From an uncultured Lachnospiraceae bacterium (GTDB taxonomy: Bacteria > Bacillota > Clostridia > Lachnospirales > Lachnospiraceae), in contig CATLGW010000001.1 of NCBI GenBank assembly GCA_949948715.1, positions 1 through 64,000 on the forward strand: 64,000 nt of DNA. Direction: 5' to 3'. Shown here in pieces: positions 7,229 to 16,600 of this stretch; positions within the stretch are counted from its first letter, which is position 1, and each line of letters begins with the position of its first letter. Under the pieces are notes generated by a model that was not told the origin of the DNA, ran no database searches, and saw only the letters and a list, made by a program, of their open reading frames with translations. The position numbers were made by a program, and so were the translations under genes.

Positions 7229-8605
7229 TTATTTTGCCCTCTTGGCTGCCAGAGCCTTGTCCGTGGGCCGAACCAAAATCATGCAGATCGCCATGGCGAT
7301 GATGTAGAGGACGATGGTGGCGTAGAGTACGGACTGGTATCCCGTGGGATCCACGGTGAGCATTTCCACGGTCCCGTCGGGGAGAGCGTGCTCGATCTGG
7401 GTGGGACTGCCGAAAGTGTTCACGATCCAGTTTGCCATCTGATTACCGGTGAGGCCTGCAAAGCCCCATGCGGAGAGGGTGAGGCCGTGGATGGCACTGA
7501 TGTTGCTCATCCCGTAGTGGTCGGACAGGAGGGTGGGCACATTGGAGAAGCCGCCGCCGTATCCGGCATTTACGACGAAGATCAGGCACAGCACCAGAAT
7601 GGTGAGAAGCATATTTCCGTTGCCGTTCTTAATGCCTCCGGTCAGCATGACAGCCGCCGTAAACAGGATGGAGAGGACGAAGATCAGCTTGTAGATAGTG
7701 TTCCTGTCCTTCATGGTGTCTGCCCAGGCGGAGAAGCCCAGGCGGCCACCGGCGTTAAAGACGGCGGATATGGTGGAGATGATTCCCACGGTGCCGGCCA
7801 GGCCGATACACTTGACGATCATCTTCTCCTGGGAGATCAGCGCCAGGCCGCAGGTGATATTGATGTAGAACATCAGCCAGATGCCTATGTAGTTGGTGAT
7901 GGGCTTGGATTTGATGACAGCCATCATACTCTGGCCCTTCTCCTTGGACTGCGGTTCATGCCAACCCTCGGGCTTTTTCAGGAGCAGATGTCCCACAAAC
8001 ATCATAACGAAATAAACCACCGCAAGGATCAGGAACATCTTGTAGATGCCGCCGTTGCCTTTATCCAGATTGTCCAGCATAGCCTGCATGATGGGGCTGG
8101 CGATGGCCTTGGCCGCGCCGAAGCCCGCCACGGCCAGACCGGTGGCGAGGCCCTTTCTGTCCTCAAACCAGAGCATCAGTGTCTTTACAGGAGACAGATA
8201 GCCGGTGCCCAGACCTACGCCCATGATAAAGCCATAGCACACATAGATTCCTAAAAGCGCCACAATGCTGTGCTGGTGGGCGCCGCCGTAATAGATGAAG
8301 AATCCCGTTCCGGCCATGCCTGCCGCAAAGCAGATGGCTGCGATGAGAGAGGACTTGTGGATGTCCTTCTCCACCACATTTCCCAGAAAAGCGGCGGACA
8401 TACCCAAAAAGAAGATGGCGAAGCTGAACGCCCATTCTGTCGCGCCCTTCGAGAAGCCGATGTAATCGGCGATTTCCTGGCTGAAAATAGACCAGCAGTA
8501 GACGGTGCCGATACTGCAGTGCAGTAACAGCGCGGGGATTGCAGCGCGAACCCATTTGTTGGCGCGCCAACCCTTGTTGCTTGATGCATTTCCTTTCTTA
8601 TCCAT
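7229..8605 (-). CDS. OFA-family (oxalate/formate antiporter-like) MFS transporter
   Basis: 458 residues with about 12 membrane segments. An N-terminal YCWSIFSQ with the following FSKGATEWAFSFAIFFLGM and a central WFEDRKGLATGLAVAGFG are typical of the OFA subfamily, and a hydrophilic loop (KKPEGWHEPQSKEKGQS) separates the halves. OFA members exchange or import small organic anions; the substrate here is unknown. The second ATG (8605) is preferred because GAGGG lies ten bases before it and only one base before the ATG at 8614. Its own promoter is at 8657-8685; it ends at the shared terminator. Confidence 0.88.
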   Translation of the reverse strand: MDKKGNASSNKGWRANKWVRAAIPALLLHCSIGTVYCWSIFSQEIADYIGFSKGATEWAFSFAIFFLGMSAAFLGNVVEKDIHKSSLIAAICFAAGMAGTGFFIYYGGAHQHSIVALLGIYVCYGFIMGVGLGTGYLSPVKTLMLWFEDRKGLATGLAVAGFGAAKAIASPIMQAMLDNLDKGNGGIYKMFLILAVVYFVMMFVGHLLLKKPEGWHEPQSKEKGQSMMAVIKSKPITNYIGIWLMFYINITCGLALISQEKMIVKCIGLAGTVGIISTISAVFNAGGRLGFSAWADTMKDRNTIYKLIFVLSILFTAAVMLTGGIKNGNGNMLLTILVLCLIFVVNAGYGGGFSNVPTLLSDHYGMSNISAIHGLTLSAWGFAGLTGNQMANWIVNTFGSPTQIEHALPDGTVEMLTVDPTGYQSVLYATIVLYIIAMAICMILVRPTDKALAAKRAK

Positions 8606-8656
8606 TTCTTTCATTCCCTCAACTGTTCTTTAGTTTTGCCCGGGTCGGGCAGACTT

Positions 8657-8685
8657 ATTATAAACCTAATTATCTTAAGTTTCAA
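8657..8685 (-). promoter_or_regulatory. Promoter of the OFA transporter gene
   Basis: On the minus strand TTGAAA (8685-8680), 17 bp, TATAAT (8662-8657), about 50 bp before the start. Confidence 0.75.
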
Positions 8686-8715
8686 TATGAAAGTGTAAAA
8701 ATACTGTCCGTATGC

Positions 8716-8744
8716 TTGTGATTTTTTCGCCCTTGTGCTACTAT
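8716..8744 (+). promoter_or_regulatory. Promoter of the small protein / MFS operon
   Basis: TTGTGA (8716-8721), 17 bp, TACTAT (8739-8744). It is divergent from the OFA promoter with the two -35 boxes 30 bp apart, which would allow shared control. Confidence 0.55.
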
Positions 8745-8843
8745 TTTTATGGAATGCCGGAAATCGCCCGAATTCAGGGAGTTCGGGGGAAAGAAGGAAG
8801 GAAAGAGTATTATGTGCGCGGGGCACATAAGATGGGAGCAGAA

Positions 8844-9092
8844 ATGAGAGAAGAGATGACAATGTCCGTGTCCGCCATTGTGGAAAAGGACGGCAGACGG
8901 GAGATATATGTGCTCTTTACCGAGAGCAGACGCAGTGCGGAGGGAAGGCTCTCCGACTACAGGATTATCCGCAGCGTCGGATTTACGGAGGAGGAGGCTG
9001 CCGGGCTGGAGGTTTATATGCGCAGGGAGAAGGACACGATCCTCAGACTGGCAAAGAATATCAATGTGCTGGATGCCTTTCTCAAGGGTTAG
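8844..9092 (+). CDS. Small conserved hypothetical protein upstream of an MFS gene
   Basis: 82 residues: an N-terminal beta-rich part (SVSAIVEKDGRREIYVLFTE), then SAEGRLSDYRIIRSVGFTEE and a helical C-terminal part. The look is that of a short cytoplasmic protein family seen in Lachnospiraceae, of unknown function. ATG 8844 with GGGAG five bases upstream is preferred; longer versions would begin at or before the inferred transcription start. It is 12 bp upstream of the MFS gene, so the two are co-transcribed. Confidence 0.55.
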   Translation: MREEMTMSVSAIVEKDGRREIYVLFTESRRSAEGRLSDYRIIRSVGFTEEEAAGLEVYMRREKDTILRLAKNINVLDAFLKG

Positions 9093-9104
9093 GAGGGCGG
9101 AAGA

Positions 9105-10292
9105 GTGGAATTTCTGAATGACGGGAAGAAAAAGCGGCGTTTTTTTCTCACCTACGGAGTGTTTTTGTTCAACGGTATGCTGGCGCTGTCCGTGGGTTCT
9201 CTGCTGCCGTTTATCCGCGATGCCAGAGGGCTGGAATATACTTTTTGCGGGCTGATTGTAAGTCTGCATTCCGTGGGAAACCTGATCTCAAGCTTTGGGG
9301 GCGGGCTGCTTCCCCTGTTTATCGGCAGGAAAAGGAGTATTTTGTTCTTTGAATCCTTTTTTGTCCTGGCCTATCTGCTGATTCTCTTTACCGACAGCAA
9401 TATCTGCCTGGCATTGGCTTTTCTGATGACAGGGCTGGCCCGGGGCGCGGCCAGCAATTTCTGCAACGCCTCCGTGAACGAACTGGCGCCGGGAAAGGCG
9501 TGGACGGTAAACTGTCTGCACGGTATGTTTTCCGTGGGAGCGTTTATCTTTCCCATTCTATTGGCGCTCTTGACCCGTCAGCATGCCTCGGGTTTTGTCT
9601 GCGCAGTCTACCTTATGCTGGCCGTGGGGATTCTGGGCTGGATTATGTATGCCATGATGCCCCTGGAGCAGGGAAAAGGGGAGGGCCGAAAGGGGGGAGG
9701 GGGATTTGCGTTCTTCAGAGAGCCCCTTTTTTATCTCTGTTCTCTGACGCTCTTTTTCTACCTCTGCGCGGAGCAGGGGGTCATCGGCTGGATGGTGGCC
9801 TATTTTAAGGATACGGGGCTTTTGGGGGAAGGGCTGTCTCAGATTACCGCCAGCGTTCTGTGGATCATGATTCTGGCGGGGAGGCTTACAACTGCATGGG
9901 TCTGTGTCAGAGTGCCCAGAGAGAAGCTTCTTCCTCTGATGGGCGTGGGACTGGTGTTCTTTTTTGTCCTGCTCATTTTAAGCCGCAGCTCCTTTTGGAT
10001 CGTGGCAGGCATCATGGGATTCGGATACAGCATGGCGGGGATTTATCCCACCACGGTATCCTTTACGGGGCATTTGATTCAGGAATATCCCATGGCCTGG
10101 AATTTTATTCTTACCTTTGCCGGCATCGGTTCCATCGTCATGCCCTCCGTCATAGGCAGTATAGCGGAGCGAACGGGCATAGCCTATGGAATGGGCGCGG
10201 TGGGTGTGGCGCTGGTCATTGATCTGGCGCTGATTCTCGGGCTGTCCCGGTATATGACACATAGGAGGAAGGATGAAAAAAGCTCTGACTGA
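9105..10292 (+). CDS. Major facilitator superfamily transporter
   Basis: 395 residues, about 12 hydrophobic segments. The motif GRKRSILFFESFFV between segments 2 and 3 (about 65-80) is the MFS motif A region, and the C-terminal half starts after a Gly/Lys-rich loop (GKGEGRKGGGGFAF, about 190-205). The overall pattern resembles fucose- or sugar-type MFS permeases, but the substrate cannot be told. GTG 9105 is the start, with GGAGGGCGG upstream. Co-transcribed with the preceding small gene. Confidence 0.85.
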   Translation: MEFLNDGKKKRRFFLTYGVFLFNGMLALSVGSLLPFIRDARGLEYTFCGLIVSLHSVGNLISSFGGGLLPLFIGRKRSILFFESFFVLAYLLILFTDSNICLALAFLMTGLARGAASNFCNASVNELAPGKAWTVNCLHGMFSVGAFIFPILLALLTRQHASGFVCAVYLMLAVGILGWIMYAMMPLEQGKGEGRKGGGGFAFFREPLFYLCSLTLFFYLCAEQGVIGWMVAYFKDTGLLGEGLSQITASVLWIMILAGRLTTAWVCVRVPREKLLPLMGVGLVFFFVLLILSRSSFWIVAGIMGFGYSMAGIYPTTVSFTGHLIQEYPMAWNFILTFAGIGSIVMPSVIGSIAERTGIAYGMGAVGVALVIDLALILGLSRYMTHRRKDEKSSD

Positions 10293-10409
10293 CTGCAAAA
10301 AGGCAGAAAAGGACAGGACCTTTTGGTCAGGGAAGGATGCAAAAAAGATACAAAAGGGATATATAGTAGTGACTGAGCATTAAATCGAAAAGAGAGCAGG
10401 GGTATCGCC

Positions 10410-11075
10410 ATGTTGAAAATTCTGATTGCGGAGGACGAGGAGCCTATTGCGAATCTCATACGAATGAACCTGACCCGGGCGGGATACAAATGCGTCTGGG
10501 CGCCGGACGGGGAGAAAGCTGCCGACTATATGACGGCAGAGCCCTTCGACCTGGTGCTGTTGGATATCATGCTGCCCGGGATTAACGGATACGAGCTGAT
10601 GGAGTATGCCCAGGAATGCAATCTTCCGGTGATTTTCCTGACGGCCCTGGGGAGCACGGAGAACAAGGTGAAGGGACTCAAAATGGGGGCCGACGATTAT
10701 CTGCCCAAGCCTTTTGAGATTGTGGAGCTCTTAGCCAGGGTGGAGGCGGTGCTTCGGCGTTACAACAAGACGGAGACCATGCTCCGCATCTTTGACGTGG
10801 TCATTGACACTGCGTCCCGCACGGTGATGCAGGACGGGGAGAGCATCAATCTGACCATGAAGGAGTTCGATCTTCTGCTTCTTCTGGCCCGCAACCGGAA
10901 TATCGCGCTCTACAGAGAGGCGATCTACGAGAATGTGTGGGGCGGCGAGTACATGGGACAGAGCCGGACGGTGGATCTGCATATTCAAAGGATTAAGAAG
11001 AAGCTTCACTGGGAGGACAAGATTGTGGCGGTTTACAAGGTGGGCTATCGCCTGCTGGGAGAGTCTGAGTCCTGA
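10410..11075 (+). CDS. OmpR/PhoB-family response regulator
   Basis: 221 residues. The receiver domain (1-115) has the acidic pocket EDE at 8-10, phospho-acceptor Asp52 (LLDIMLPG), Thr78 and Lys100 (LPKPF). The C-terminal winged helix (about 125-218) includes TMKEFDLLLLLARN and SRTVDLHIQRIKKKL. It would bind promoter DNA after phosphorylation by the kinase encoded 22 bp downstream. The regulated genes are not evident; the downstream membrane protein and symporter genes are candidates. Confidence 0.93.
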   Translation: MLKILIAEDEEPIANLIRMNLTRAGYKCVWAPDGEKAADYMTAEPFDLVLLDIMLPGINGYELMEYAQECNLPVIFLTALGSTENKVKGLKMGADDYLPKPFEIVELLARVEAVLRRYNKTETMLRIFDVVIDTASRTVMQDGESINLTMKEFDLLLLLARNRNIALYREAIYENVWGGEYMGQSRTVDLHIQRIKKKLHWEDKIVAVYKVGYRLLGESES

Positions 11076-11097
11076 GGTTTTGTGAGGATGCGCGCTT

Positions 11098-12540
11098 ATG
11101 AGGTTTGCGGACAAGCTTTTTTTTATGATGACTGCGCTTCTGACAGTGATTTTCACCGTTTTTGGCGTATGGCTTCTCTCCTCCAACTTTCAGAGGATGA
11201 TCCGCAGGGAGATGGAACAGGGAAATGTGGAGAGTCAGACCTTTCAGTATCTCTTCGAGGTGGCCTATCACTCCATGTCAGACTACGGGGACGGCTATGC
11301 TATCCCCAAGGCGGTGGACAGCGTGGTGCCCAATCTGGAGAAGCGCGGGACCACCCTGTTTGTCTTAAACGGAGAATGGGAATATTTCTACGGTGAGGAG
11401 ACGCTTGCCCAGGAGGGCGGACTGGAGGCTGTGACGGAGCTGCTTGGCTCATTTACGCCGGGAAGCTCCTATGTGTGCGGCATCAGGCTTCAGGGAGACC
11501 GAAATGTCCTGTATTCCATCGGGGTGTCCACCGTGGCGGAGCAGGAGCTCTACCTGGGGATGTGCAGGGAGCTGACGGGTATTTACGAGGAGAGGCAGAC
11601 GCTCCTCAACCAGTACCGGCTGGCGCTTTCCGTGCTGGTGCTTGTGGGGGGCGTGAGTATTTACATCATGGCCCGGTATATCACCAGACCCATCAGAGCC
11701 TTAAACAAGGTAGTGGGCCGAATCGCCTCAGGAGAGTATGATATGCGCTCCCACAACTGCTCTCGGGACGAGATCGGAGCGCTGTCCGACAGCTTTAACC
11801 GTATGTCGGACCGGCTGGTGGAGCAGATGAAGGAGCTGGAGAGGGAGGCGAAGAATAAGGAGCTGGAGGCCAAGCAGAAGGAGGACTTCACGGCGGCCTT
11901 TGCCCATGAGCTGAAAACGCCGCTGACTTCCATTATCGGATATGCGGATATGCTCAATTCCATCGAGCTGACGGAGGAGGAGCGCAGAGACGCTTATTTT
12001 TACATTTTTAACCAGGGAAAGCGTCTGGAGAGCCTGTCCCACAAGCTTCTGGATATGGTGAGCATGGAGAAAAATCCTGTGTCCATGCGGCCTGTTTCCA
12101 CCAAAAAGCTGGAGGATAATCTGCGCGTAACCATGCGGCCCATTTTCAAAAACAGGCAGATCAAGGGAAAGATCTCCCTGGAGAAGGCCACGATTCAGGG
12201 GGATGACGAGCTCTTGCTGTCCCTGTTCTACAACCTTCTGGACAATGCGGTGAAGGCGGTGGAGGCGGACGGGTTTATCCTCATGAAGGGTATCTGTCTG
12301 GGGGAAGAATATGAGATCAAGGTGGTGGACAACGGCCGGGGAATTCCCCAGGAGGAGATCGGGCGCATCACCGAGGCGTTTTACATGGTGGACAAGTCCC
12401 GCTCCCGCAAGGAGGGCGGAGCGGGGATCGGCATGGCCCTGTGTCAGCAGATTATCACAATGCACAAGGGAAATATGCAGATAAGCAGCAATGTGGGAGA
12501 GGGCACCGTGATCCGGCTGCTGTTTCCTCTGCATAGTTGA
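11098..12540 (+). CDS. Membrane sensor histidine kinase
   Basis: 480 residues. Transmembrane segments at about 8-28 and 173-191 enclose an extracytoplasmic sensor of about 145 residues. A HAMP domain (about 192-245) and coiled coil follow, then HisKA with FAHELKTPLTSIIGYA (phospho-accepting His270). The HATPase shows the N box (NLLDNAVKA), DNGRGIP and GGAGIGMAL. It pairs with the preceding response regulator. The sensor region has no family I recognise, so the signal is unknown. Confidence 0.93.
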   Translation: MRFADKLFFMMTALLTVIFTVFGVWLLSSNFQRMIRREMEQGNVESQTFQYLFEVAYHSMSDYGDGYAIPKAVDSVVPNLEKRGTTLFVLNGEWEYFYGEETLAQEGGLEAVTELLGSFTPGSSYVCGIRLQGDRNVLYSIGVSTVAEQELYLGMCRELTGIYEERQTLLNQYRLALSVLVLVGGVSIYIMARYITRPIRALNKVVGRIASGEYDMRSHNCSRDEIGALSDSFNRMSDRLVEQMKELEREAKNKELEAKQKEDFTAAFAHELKTPLTSIIGYADMLNSIELTEEERRDAYFYIFNQGKRLESLSHKLLDMVSMEKNPVSMRPVSTKKLEDNLRVTMRPIFKNRQIKGKISLEKATIQGDDELLLSLFYNLLDNAVKAVEADGFILMKGICLGEEYEIKVVDNGRGIPQEEIGRITEAFYMVDKSRSRKEGGAGIGMALCQQIITMHKGNMQISSNVGEGTVIRLLFPLHS

Positions 12541-12589
12541 GGGATGGGATCCCCGGGCGTAAGTCCCGGGATATCGGGAGGGAGAGGCT

Positions 12590-13549
12590 ATGAGACAGAA
12601 GCGTGCCCTGGCCGTAAGCAGACGGGGACAGGTCTGGAAATATTTGCTCTGCGCAATGGGGCTTCTTATGATCATTGCCGTTTCCTTCTGGCTGCCCAGA
12701 TTTATCTTTGGTATGCAGGACTACGCCCGGGTGAGGGGAGTGGAGACAGGAAACCGGGATGTGCTGGAACTGGCAAGGTTTGACCTGGAGTATGAGAGAG
12801 AACTGCCTGTCAGGATGGGGAATTTTGCGGAGGGCCTGGCTGGGGGTAAGGATTACTATGCGGTTTCCACCGAATACAAGCCGGGGGAAGTGAGCATGGA
12901 GGACATAGATAAAGCCCTTTACAATTCGGATATGAATTGGATGAATATTACCCATGAAGCGACCCAGGGCGCGTTTTTCTACCTGTACATGGATGACGGG
13001 GAGCTGCGCTCCTGCAAAAAATATGTGGTCTTTGACGGGGACTTCGAGAACGGAATAGCTTTCTCCTGTCTGTATGCGGAAATACATTCCGATACCTACG
13101 GCGATATGAGTATCTTGATCGATCAGGAGGATTACTCTGTGTACTATGCCCTTTGCCAGGCCAACAAATTTGTCCTGGAGAAGCTGGGGTATATCTACGA
13201 CACACCCTACAAGAAATTCTACGGGGGAGAGGGGGAGGAGATAGCGTATGTCCTGGCAGTCAATTACAGCTCCTACTATCAGGGAAGCGATGATGAATGG
13301 GGGGATGTGCAGCGCTTTTACTATGACCGCTCCCTGAATGAGAATGCGGTTTCCCTCGTTGAGGAGAGTGTTCTGCGCTTCTGGATGTCGGCGACGGAGG
13401 AGCAGATAGAATACTCCGTGCCCATCTCCTTTGGGGAGGAGAGACTGCATCTGGAGCTGTATCTGGATCAGTCGGAGTACGACAAGGTTTATGCGAGAGT
13501 GGGAATCGAGGAGATCGCCCGGCTGATACCGGAGTTTAATCAGGAATAG
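12590..13549 (+). CDS. Single-pass membrane protein following the two-component system
   Basis: 319 residues: a basic N-terminus, one membrane segment (about 17-36, CAMGLLMIIAVSFWLPRF) and a large, Tyr/Asp/Glu-rich extracellular domain. No signal-peptidase II lipobox and no catalytic motif seen. It begins 49 bp after the kinase gene with GGAGGGAGAGG upstream. In such operons an extracytoplasmic anchored protein often modulates the kinase sensor; here that is inference from position. A GC-rich inverted repeat at about 12547-12570 lies in the gap. Confidence 0.65.
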   Translation: MRQKRALAVSRRGQVWKYLLCAMGLLMIIAVSFWLPRFIFGMQDYARVRGVETGNRDVLELARFDLEYERELPVRMGNFAEGLAGGKDYYAVSTEYKPGEVSMEDIDKALYNSDMNWMNITHEATQGAFFYLYMDDGELRSCKKYVVFDGDFENGIAFSCLYAEIHSDTYGDMSILIDQEDYSVYYALCQANKFVLEKLGYIYDTPYKKFYGGEGEEIAYVLAVNYSSYYQGSDDEWGDVQRFYYDRSLNENAVSLVEESVLRFWMSATEEQIEYSVPISFGEERLHLELYLDQSEYDKVYARVGIEEIARLIPEFNQE

Positions 13550-13608
13550 AGGCATAGAACTTCTTCTGCGTCGATATATTTTAGAAAGGATGCAGAGGGA
13601 GTTTTTAA

Positions 13609-15009
13609 TTGAAAGAAAAAGGAATGATTGCCGCGTGGATAGAGCGTTTGGACGCGTTGGTCTGGGGGCCGGGGCTGCTGTTTTTGCTCCTGGGGACGGG
13701 AGTTTACCTGATGCTCAGGCTGCGTTTCCTGCCCTTAAAAAATTTAAAGTTTGCCCTGCTGTGCGCCGTGGGAAAGGAAGAAAAGAGGGAAAACGAGAGG
13801 GCTTCGGGGGACGGTATCTCAGCCTTCTCCGCCCTGACCACGGAGCTGGCGGCCACCATCGGCACCGGGAATATCGTGGGTGTCGCCACAGCCATGGTCC
13901 TGGGCGGTCCCGGAGCGCTTCTGTGGATGATGCTCTCCAGTTTGGTGGGAATGGCCACAAAGCTGGTGGAGAGCACCCTGTCCGTCAAATACAGACAGCG
14001 AAACTTAAGGGGCGAGTGGGTAGGCGGCCCCATGTACACCATGCAGAACGGATGGAAAAACAAAAGGGCGGGGAAGCTTATGGGAAGCCTGTTCGCGGTC
14101 TTTGCCGTGATGGCCTCCTTCGGCATGGGAAATATGACACAGTCAAACTCCATCGCCGAGGCTCTGAAAGCCACCTTTGACGTGCCCAAGGCCAAGACCG
14201 GCCTGGCAGTCACAGTGGTGACGGTTTTGGTGGTATTAGGTGGGATACGGGTGATCTCCAAGGTGACTCAGGTCATGGTGCCCCTCATGGGAACCTTCTA
14301 CCTGGTAGGCACCCTGGGGGTGATAGCCACTCACTTTAATCAGGCCCTGTTCGGAGTGGGAGAGATCGTGGCCATGGCTTTCTGCCCCCAGGCGGTGGCG
14401 GGAGGCTTCGGCGGATATATCACGGCCACCGCGATGCAGTCTTTGCGTTACGGCGTGTCCAGGGGCGTCTTCTCCAACGAGGCGGGCCTGGGGGCCGCCG
14501 GCATCAGCGCTGCCGCCGCGGATACGGGGGATTACATAAAGCAGGGATATATCAGCATGACGGGAGTATTTCTGGACACCATGGTGATCTGCTCCGCCAC
14601 GGGGCTTGCCATCGCCGCCTCCGGCGCGCTGGGCCGGCTGGACGGGAACGGCCGTCCCCTCACCGGGACGGCGCTCACCATCGCCGTGTTTGAGACTACC
14701 TTCGGCCGGTACGGAGGCGCCTTTATCAGTATCTGCATCACGCTGTTCGCCTTCGCCACCATCGTGGGATGGGCCTATCAGGGGGAGAAGGCCTTTGAGT
14801 TTCTTTCGGGAAGGGAGAGGCACTGTCTGTATTACCGGCTGGCCTATGCGCTGACGGCCTTTGTGGGGGCGGTGTGCTCCCTGGAGATCGTGTGGGATTT
14901 CTCCGATATCTGCAACGCCCTGATGGCGGTGCCCAACCTGATCTGTGTGCTCCTTTTGTCGGGGGAGGCCTGCAGAGAGCTCACCCGCTACGGCGTGAGG
15001 AAAAAATAG
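13609..15009 (+). CDS. Alanine/glycine:cation symporter (AGCS family)
   Basis: 466 residues, about 10-11 membrane segments. The AGCS hallmark is seen in TELAATIGTGNIVGVATAMV (about 81-100), and other family blocks are GGPMYTMQNG and RGVFSNEAGLGAAGISAAAA. These proteins import alanine or glycine with sodium or protons. The start is TTG 13609 with GAGGGAG eight bases upstream; ATG 13624 is the alternative. It lies 59 bp after the membrane protein gene and may be part of the same transcript. Confidence 0.93.
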   Translation: MKEKGMIAAWIERLDALVWGPGLLFLLLGTGVYLMLRLRFLPLKNLKFALLCAVGKEEKRENERASGDGISAFSALTTELAATIGTGNIVGVATAMVLGGPGALLWMMLSSLVGMATKLVESTLSVKYRQRNLRGEWVGGPMYTMQNGWKNKRAGKLMGSLFAVFAVMASFGMGNMTQSNSIAEALKATFDVPKAKTGLAVTVVTVLVVLGGIRVISKVTQVMVPLMGTFYLVGTLGVIATHFNQALFGVGEIVAMAFCPQAVAGGFGGYITATAMQSLRYGVSRGVFSNEAGLGAAGISAAAADTGDYIKQGYISMTGVFLDTMVICSATGLAIAASGALGRLDGNGRPLTGTALTIAVFETTFGRYGGAFISICITLFAFATIVGWAYQGEKAFEFLSGRERHCLYYRLAYALTAFVGAVCSLEIVWDFSDICNALMAVPNLICVLLLSGEACRELTRYGVRKK

Positions 15010-15146
15010 TGTTGTGGGCTGCGGAGGGATGTGGTAAGATGGAGGATAAAAGAAGCCGGAGATGCCGTCTTGAGCCTTAAAACCGTACGGATAAAATCCG
15101 CTTTCTTTAATATACCGTATGATGAAAGGGTAGAAAGAAATAGAAA

Positions 15147-16589
15147 ATGTATCAGGATATAAAATTAGATGAGATAGATATCAATTTGAATCCTCCCACA
15201 GAAGAGCCGGGCAGGCAGTATTACTTTATGGCCAAATGCCGGGAGCGGACGAGGGTGTTTGAGCGGGAAAGGGGGCGGCTGCCCAAAGCCTGTGTGGTCA
15301 ACATGGGCTGTCAGATGAATGCCCGGGACTCGGAGAAGCTTTTGGGGATCCTGCGGGAAGCGGGATATGAGGCCTCGGAGGAGGAGCAGGCGGATTTTGT
15401 GATCTACAACACCTGTACCGTCAGGGACAATGCCAATCAGAAGGTGTACGGAAGGCTTGGGGTTTTAAACGGCCATAAAAAGAGAAATCCCGGGATGAGG
15501 ATTGCGCTCTGCGGCTGCATGACCCAGGAGCCCTCGGCCCTGAAAAAAATCAGACAGAGTTATCCCTTCGTGGATTTAATTTTCGGAACCCACAATATCT
15601 ACAAGTTTGCGGAGCTTTTGGACGCCATGTATGAGAGCCGGGGGACGGTGGTGGATATCTGGGAGGAGGCGGATCGGATTGTGGAGGATTTGCCTCTGGA
15701 GCGGAAATATGCTTTCAAATCCGGTATCAATATTATGTTTGGCTGCAACAATTTCTGCAGCTATTGCATCGTGCCCAATGTGCGGGGGCGGGAGCGGAGC
15801 AGGGAGCCGGGAGACATACTGAGGGAGATGGAAGGTCTGGTGTCGGAGGGCGTGACGGAGATCATGCTGCTGGGGCAGAATGTCAACTCCTACGGTAAGA
15901 CGTTAGAAGAGCCCATGTCTTTTGCGCAGCTTTTGCGGGAGGCGGAGGGGATTGAGGGGCTTAGGCGCATCCGCTTTATGACCTCCCACCCCAAGGATCT
16001 GTCGGAGGAGCTGATCGAGGTGATGAAGGGTTCCTCCAAGATTTGCCGCCATCTGCATCTGCCTCTGCAGTCCGGCTCCACCAGGATACTGGAGGCCATG
16101 AACCGCCGCTATACCAAGGAGCAGTATGTGGAGCTGGCGCTCAGGATTCGCAGGGAAATTCCGGATATTGCCATCACCACGGACATTATTGTGGGATTTC
16201 CGGGGGAGACGGAGGCGGATGTGGAGGAGACTCTGGACGTAATCCGGCGGGTGAAGTTTGACAATGCCTTTACCTTTGTGTATTCCAAGCGGACAGGCAC
16301 TCCCGCGGCAAAAATGGAGCAGGTGCCGAAGGAGCAGGTGAAGGTATGGTTTGACAGGGTGTTAAGGCTGGTGCAGGAGACAGCCAGAGAGCGGGCCCTG
16401 CTTTGCAGGGGCCAGGTGAGCGAGGCGCTGGTGGAGGAGGTAAACGAAAACGATCCTTCCATGGTCACGGGCAGGCTGTCAAATAATCTCCTGGTGCATT
16501 TTCCCGGGGATGAGGAGCTCATAGGGAAGCTGGTCAGCGTATCCCTGGACGAATGCCACGGCTTCTATTATATCGGCCACAGGGCGTGA
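15147..16589 (+). CDS. miaB: tRNA-2-methylthio-N6-isopentenyladenosine synthase MiaB
   Basis: 480 residues. The N-terminal methylthiotransferase domain has three cluster cysteines at Cys55 (MGCQMN), Cys90 (YNTC) and Cys124 (CGCM). The radical SAM core has FGCNNFCSYCIV (Cys200, 204, 207). A C-terminal TRAM-type segment follows (about 415-478). It adds a methylthio group to i6A37 of tRNAs, using two iron-sulfur clusters. An N-terminal extension of about 45 residues is usual in Clostridia. Confidence 0.95.
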   Translation: MYQDIKLDEIDINLNPPTEEPGRQYYFMAKCRERTRVFERERGRLPKACVVNMGCQMNARDSEKLLGILREAGYEASEEEQADFVIYNTCTVRDNANQKVYGRLGVLNGHKKRNPGMRIALCGCMTQEPSALKKIRQSYPFVDLIFGTHNIYKFAELLDAMYESRGTVVDIWEEADRIVEDLPLERKYAFKSGINIMFGCNNFCSYCIVPNVRGRERSREPGDILREMEGLVSEGVTEIMLLGQNVNSYGKTLEEPMSFAQLLREAEGIEGLRRIRFMTSHPKDLSEELIEVMKGSSKICRHLHLPLQSGSTRILEAMNRRYTKEQYVELALRIRREIPDIAITTDIIVGFPGETEADVEETLDVIRRVKFDNAFTFVYSKRTGTPAAKMEQVPKEQVKVWFDRVLRLVQETARERALLCRGQVSEALVEEVNENDPSMVTGRLSNNLLVHFPGDEELIGKLVSVSLDECHGFYYIGHRA

Positions 16590-16600
16590 GGGGGGAGAGT

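Noticed and set aside
7388-8254. Long plus-strand open frame opposite the OFA transporter
   Set aside because: Composition is that of an antisense shadow (Gly, Asp, His rich), and the minus-strand protein has clear family motifs.
10293-10409. Possible promoter for the two-component system
   Set aside because: Only weak hexamers at correct spacing; transcription may begin here but no box is convincing.
12541-12589. GC-rich inverted repeat between the histidine kinase and the membrane protein genes
   Set aside because: No T run after the stem and the following gene is closely spaced, so not called a terminator.
15010-15146. Possible riboswitch or small gene between the symporter gene and miaB
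   Set aside because: Only a 13-codon frame and no structured motif recognisable by eye.
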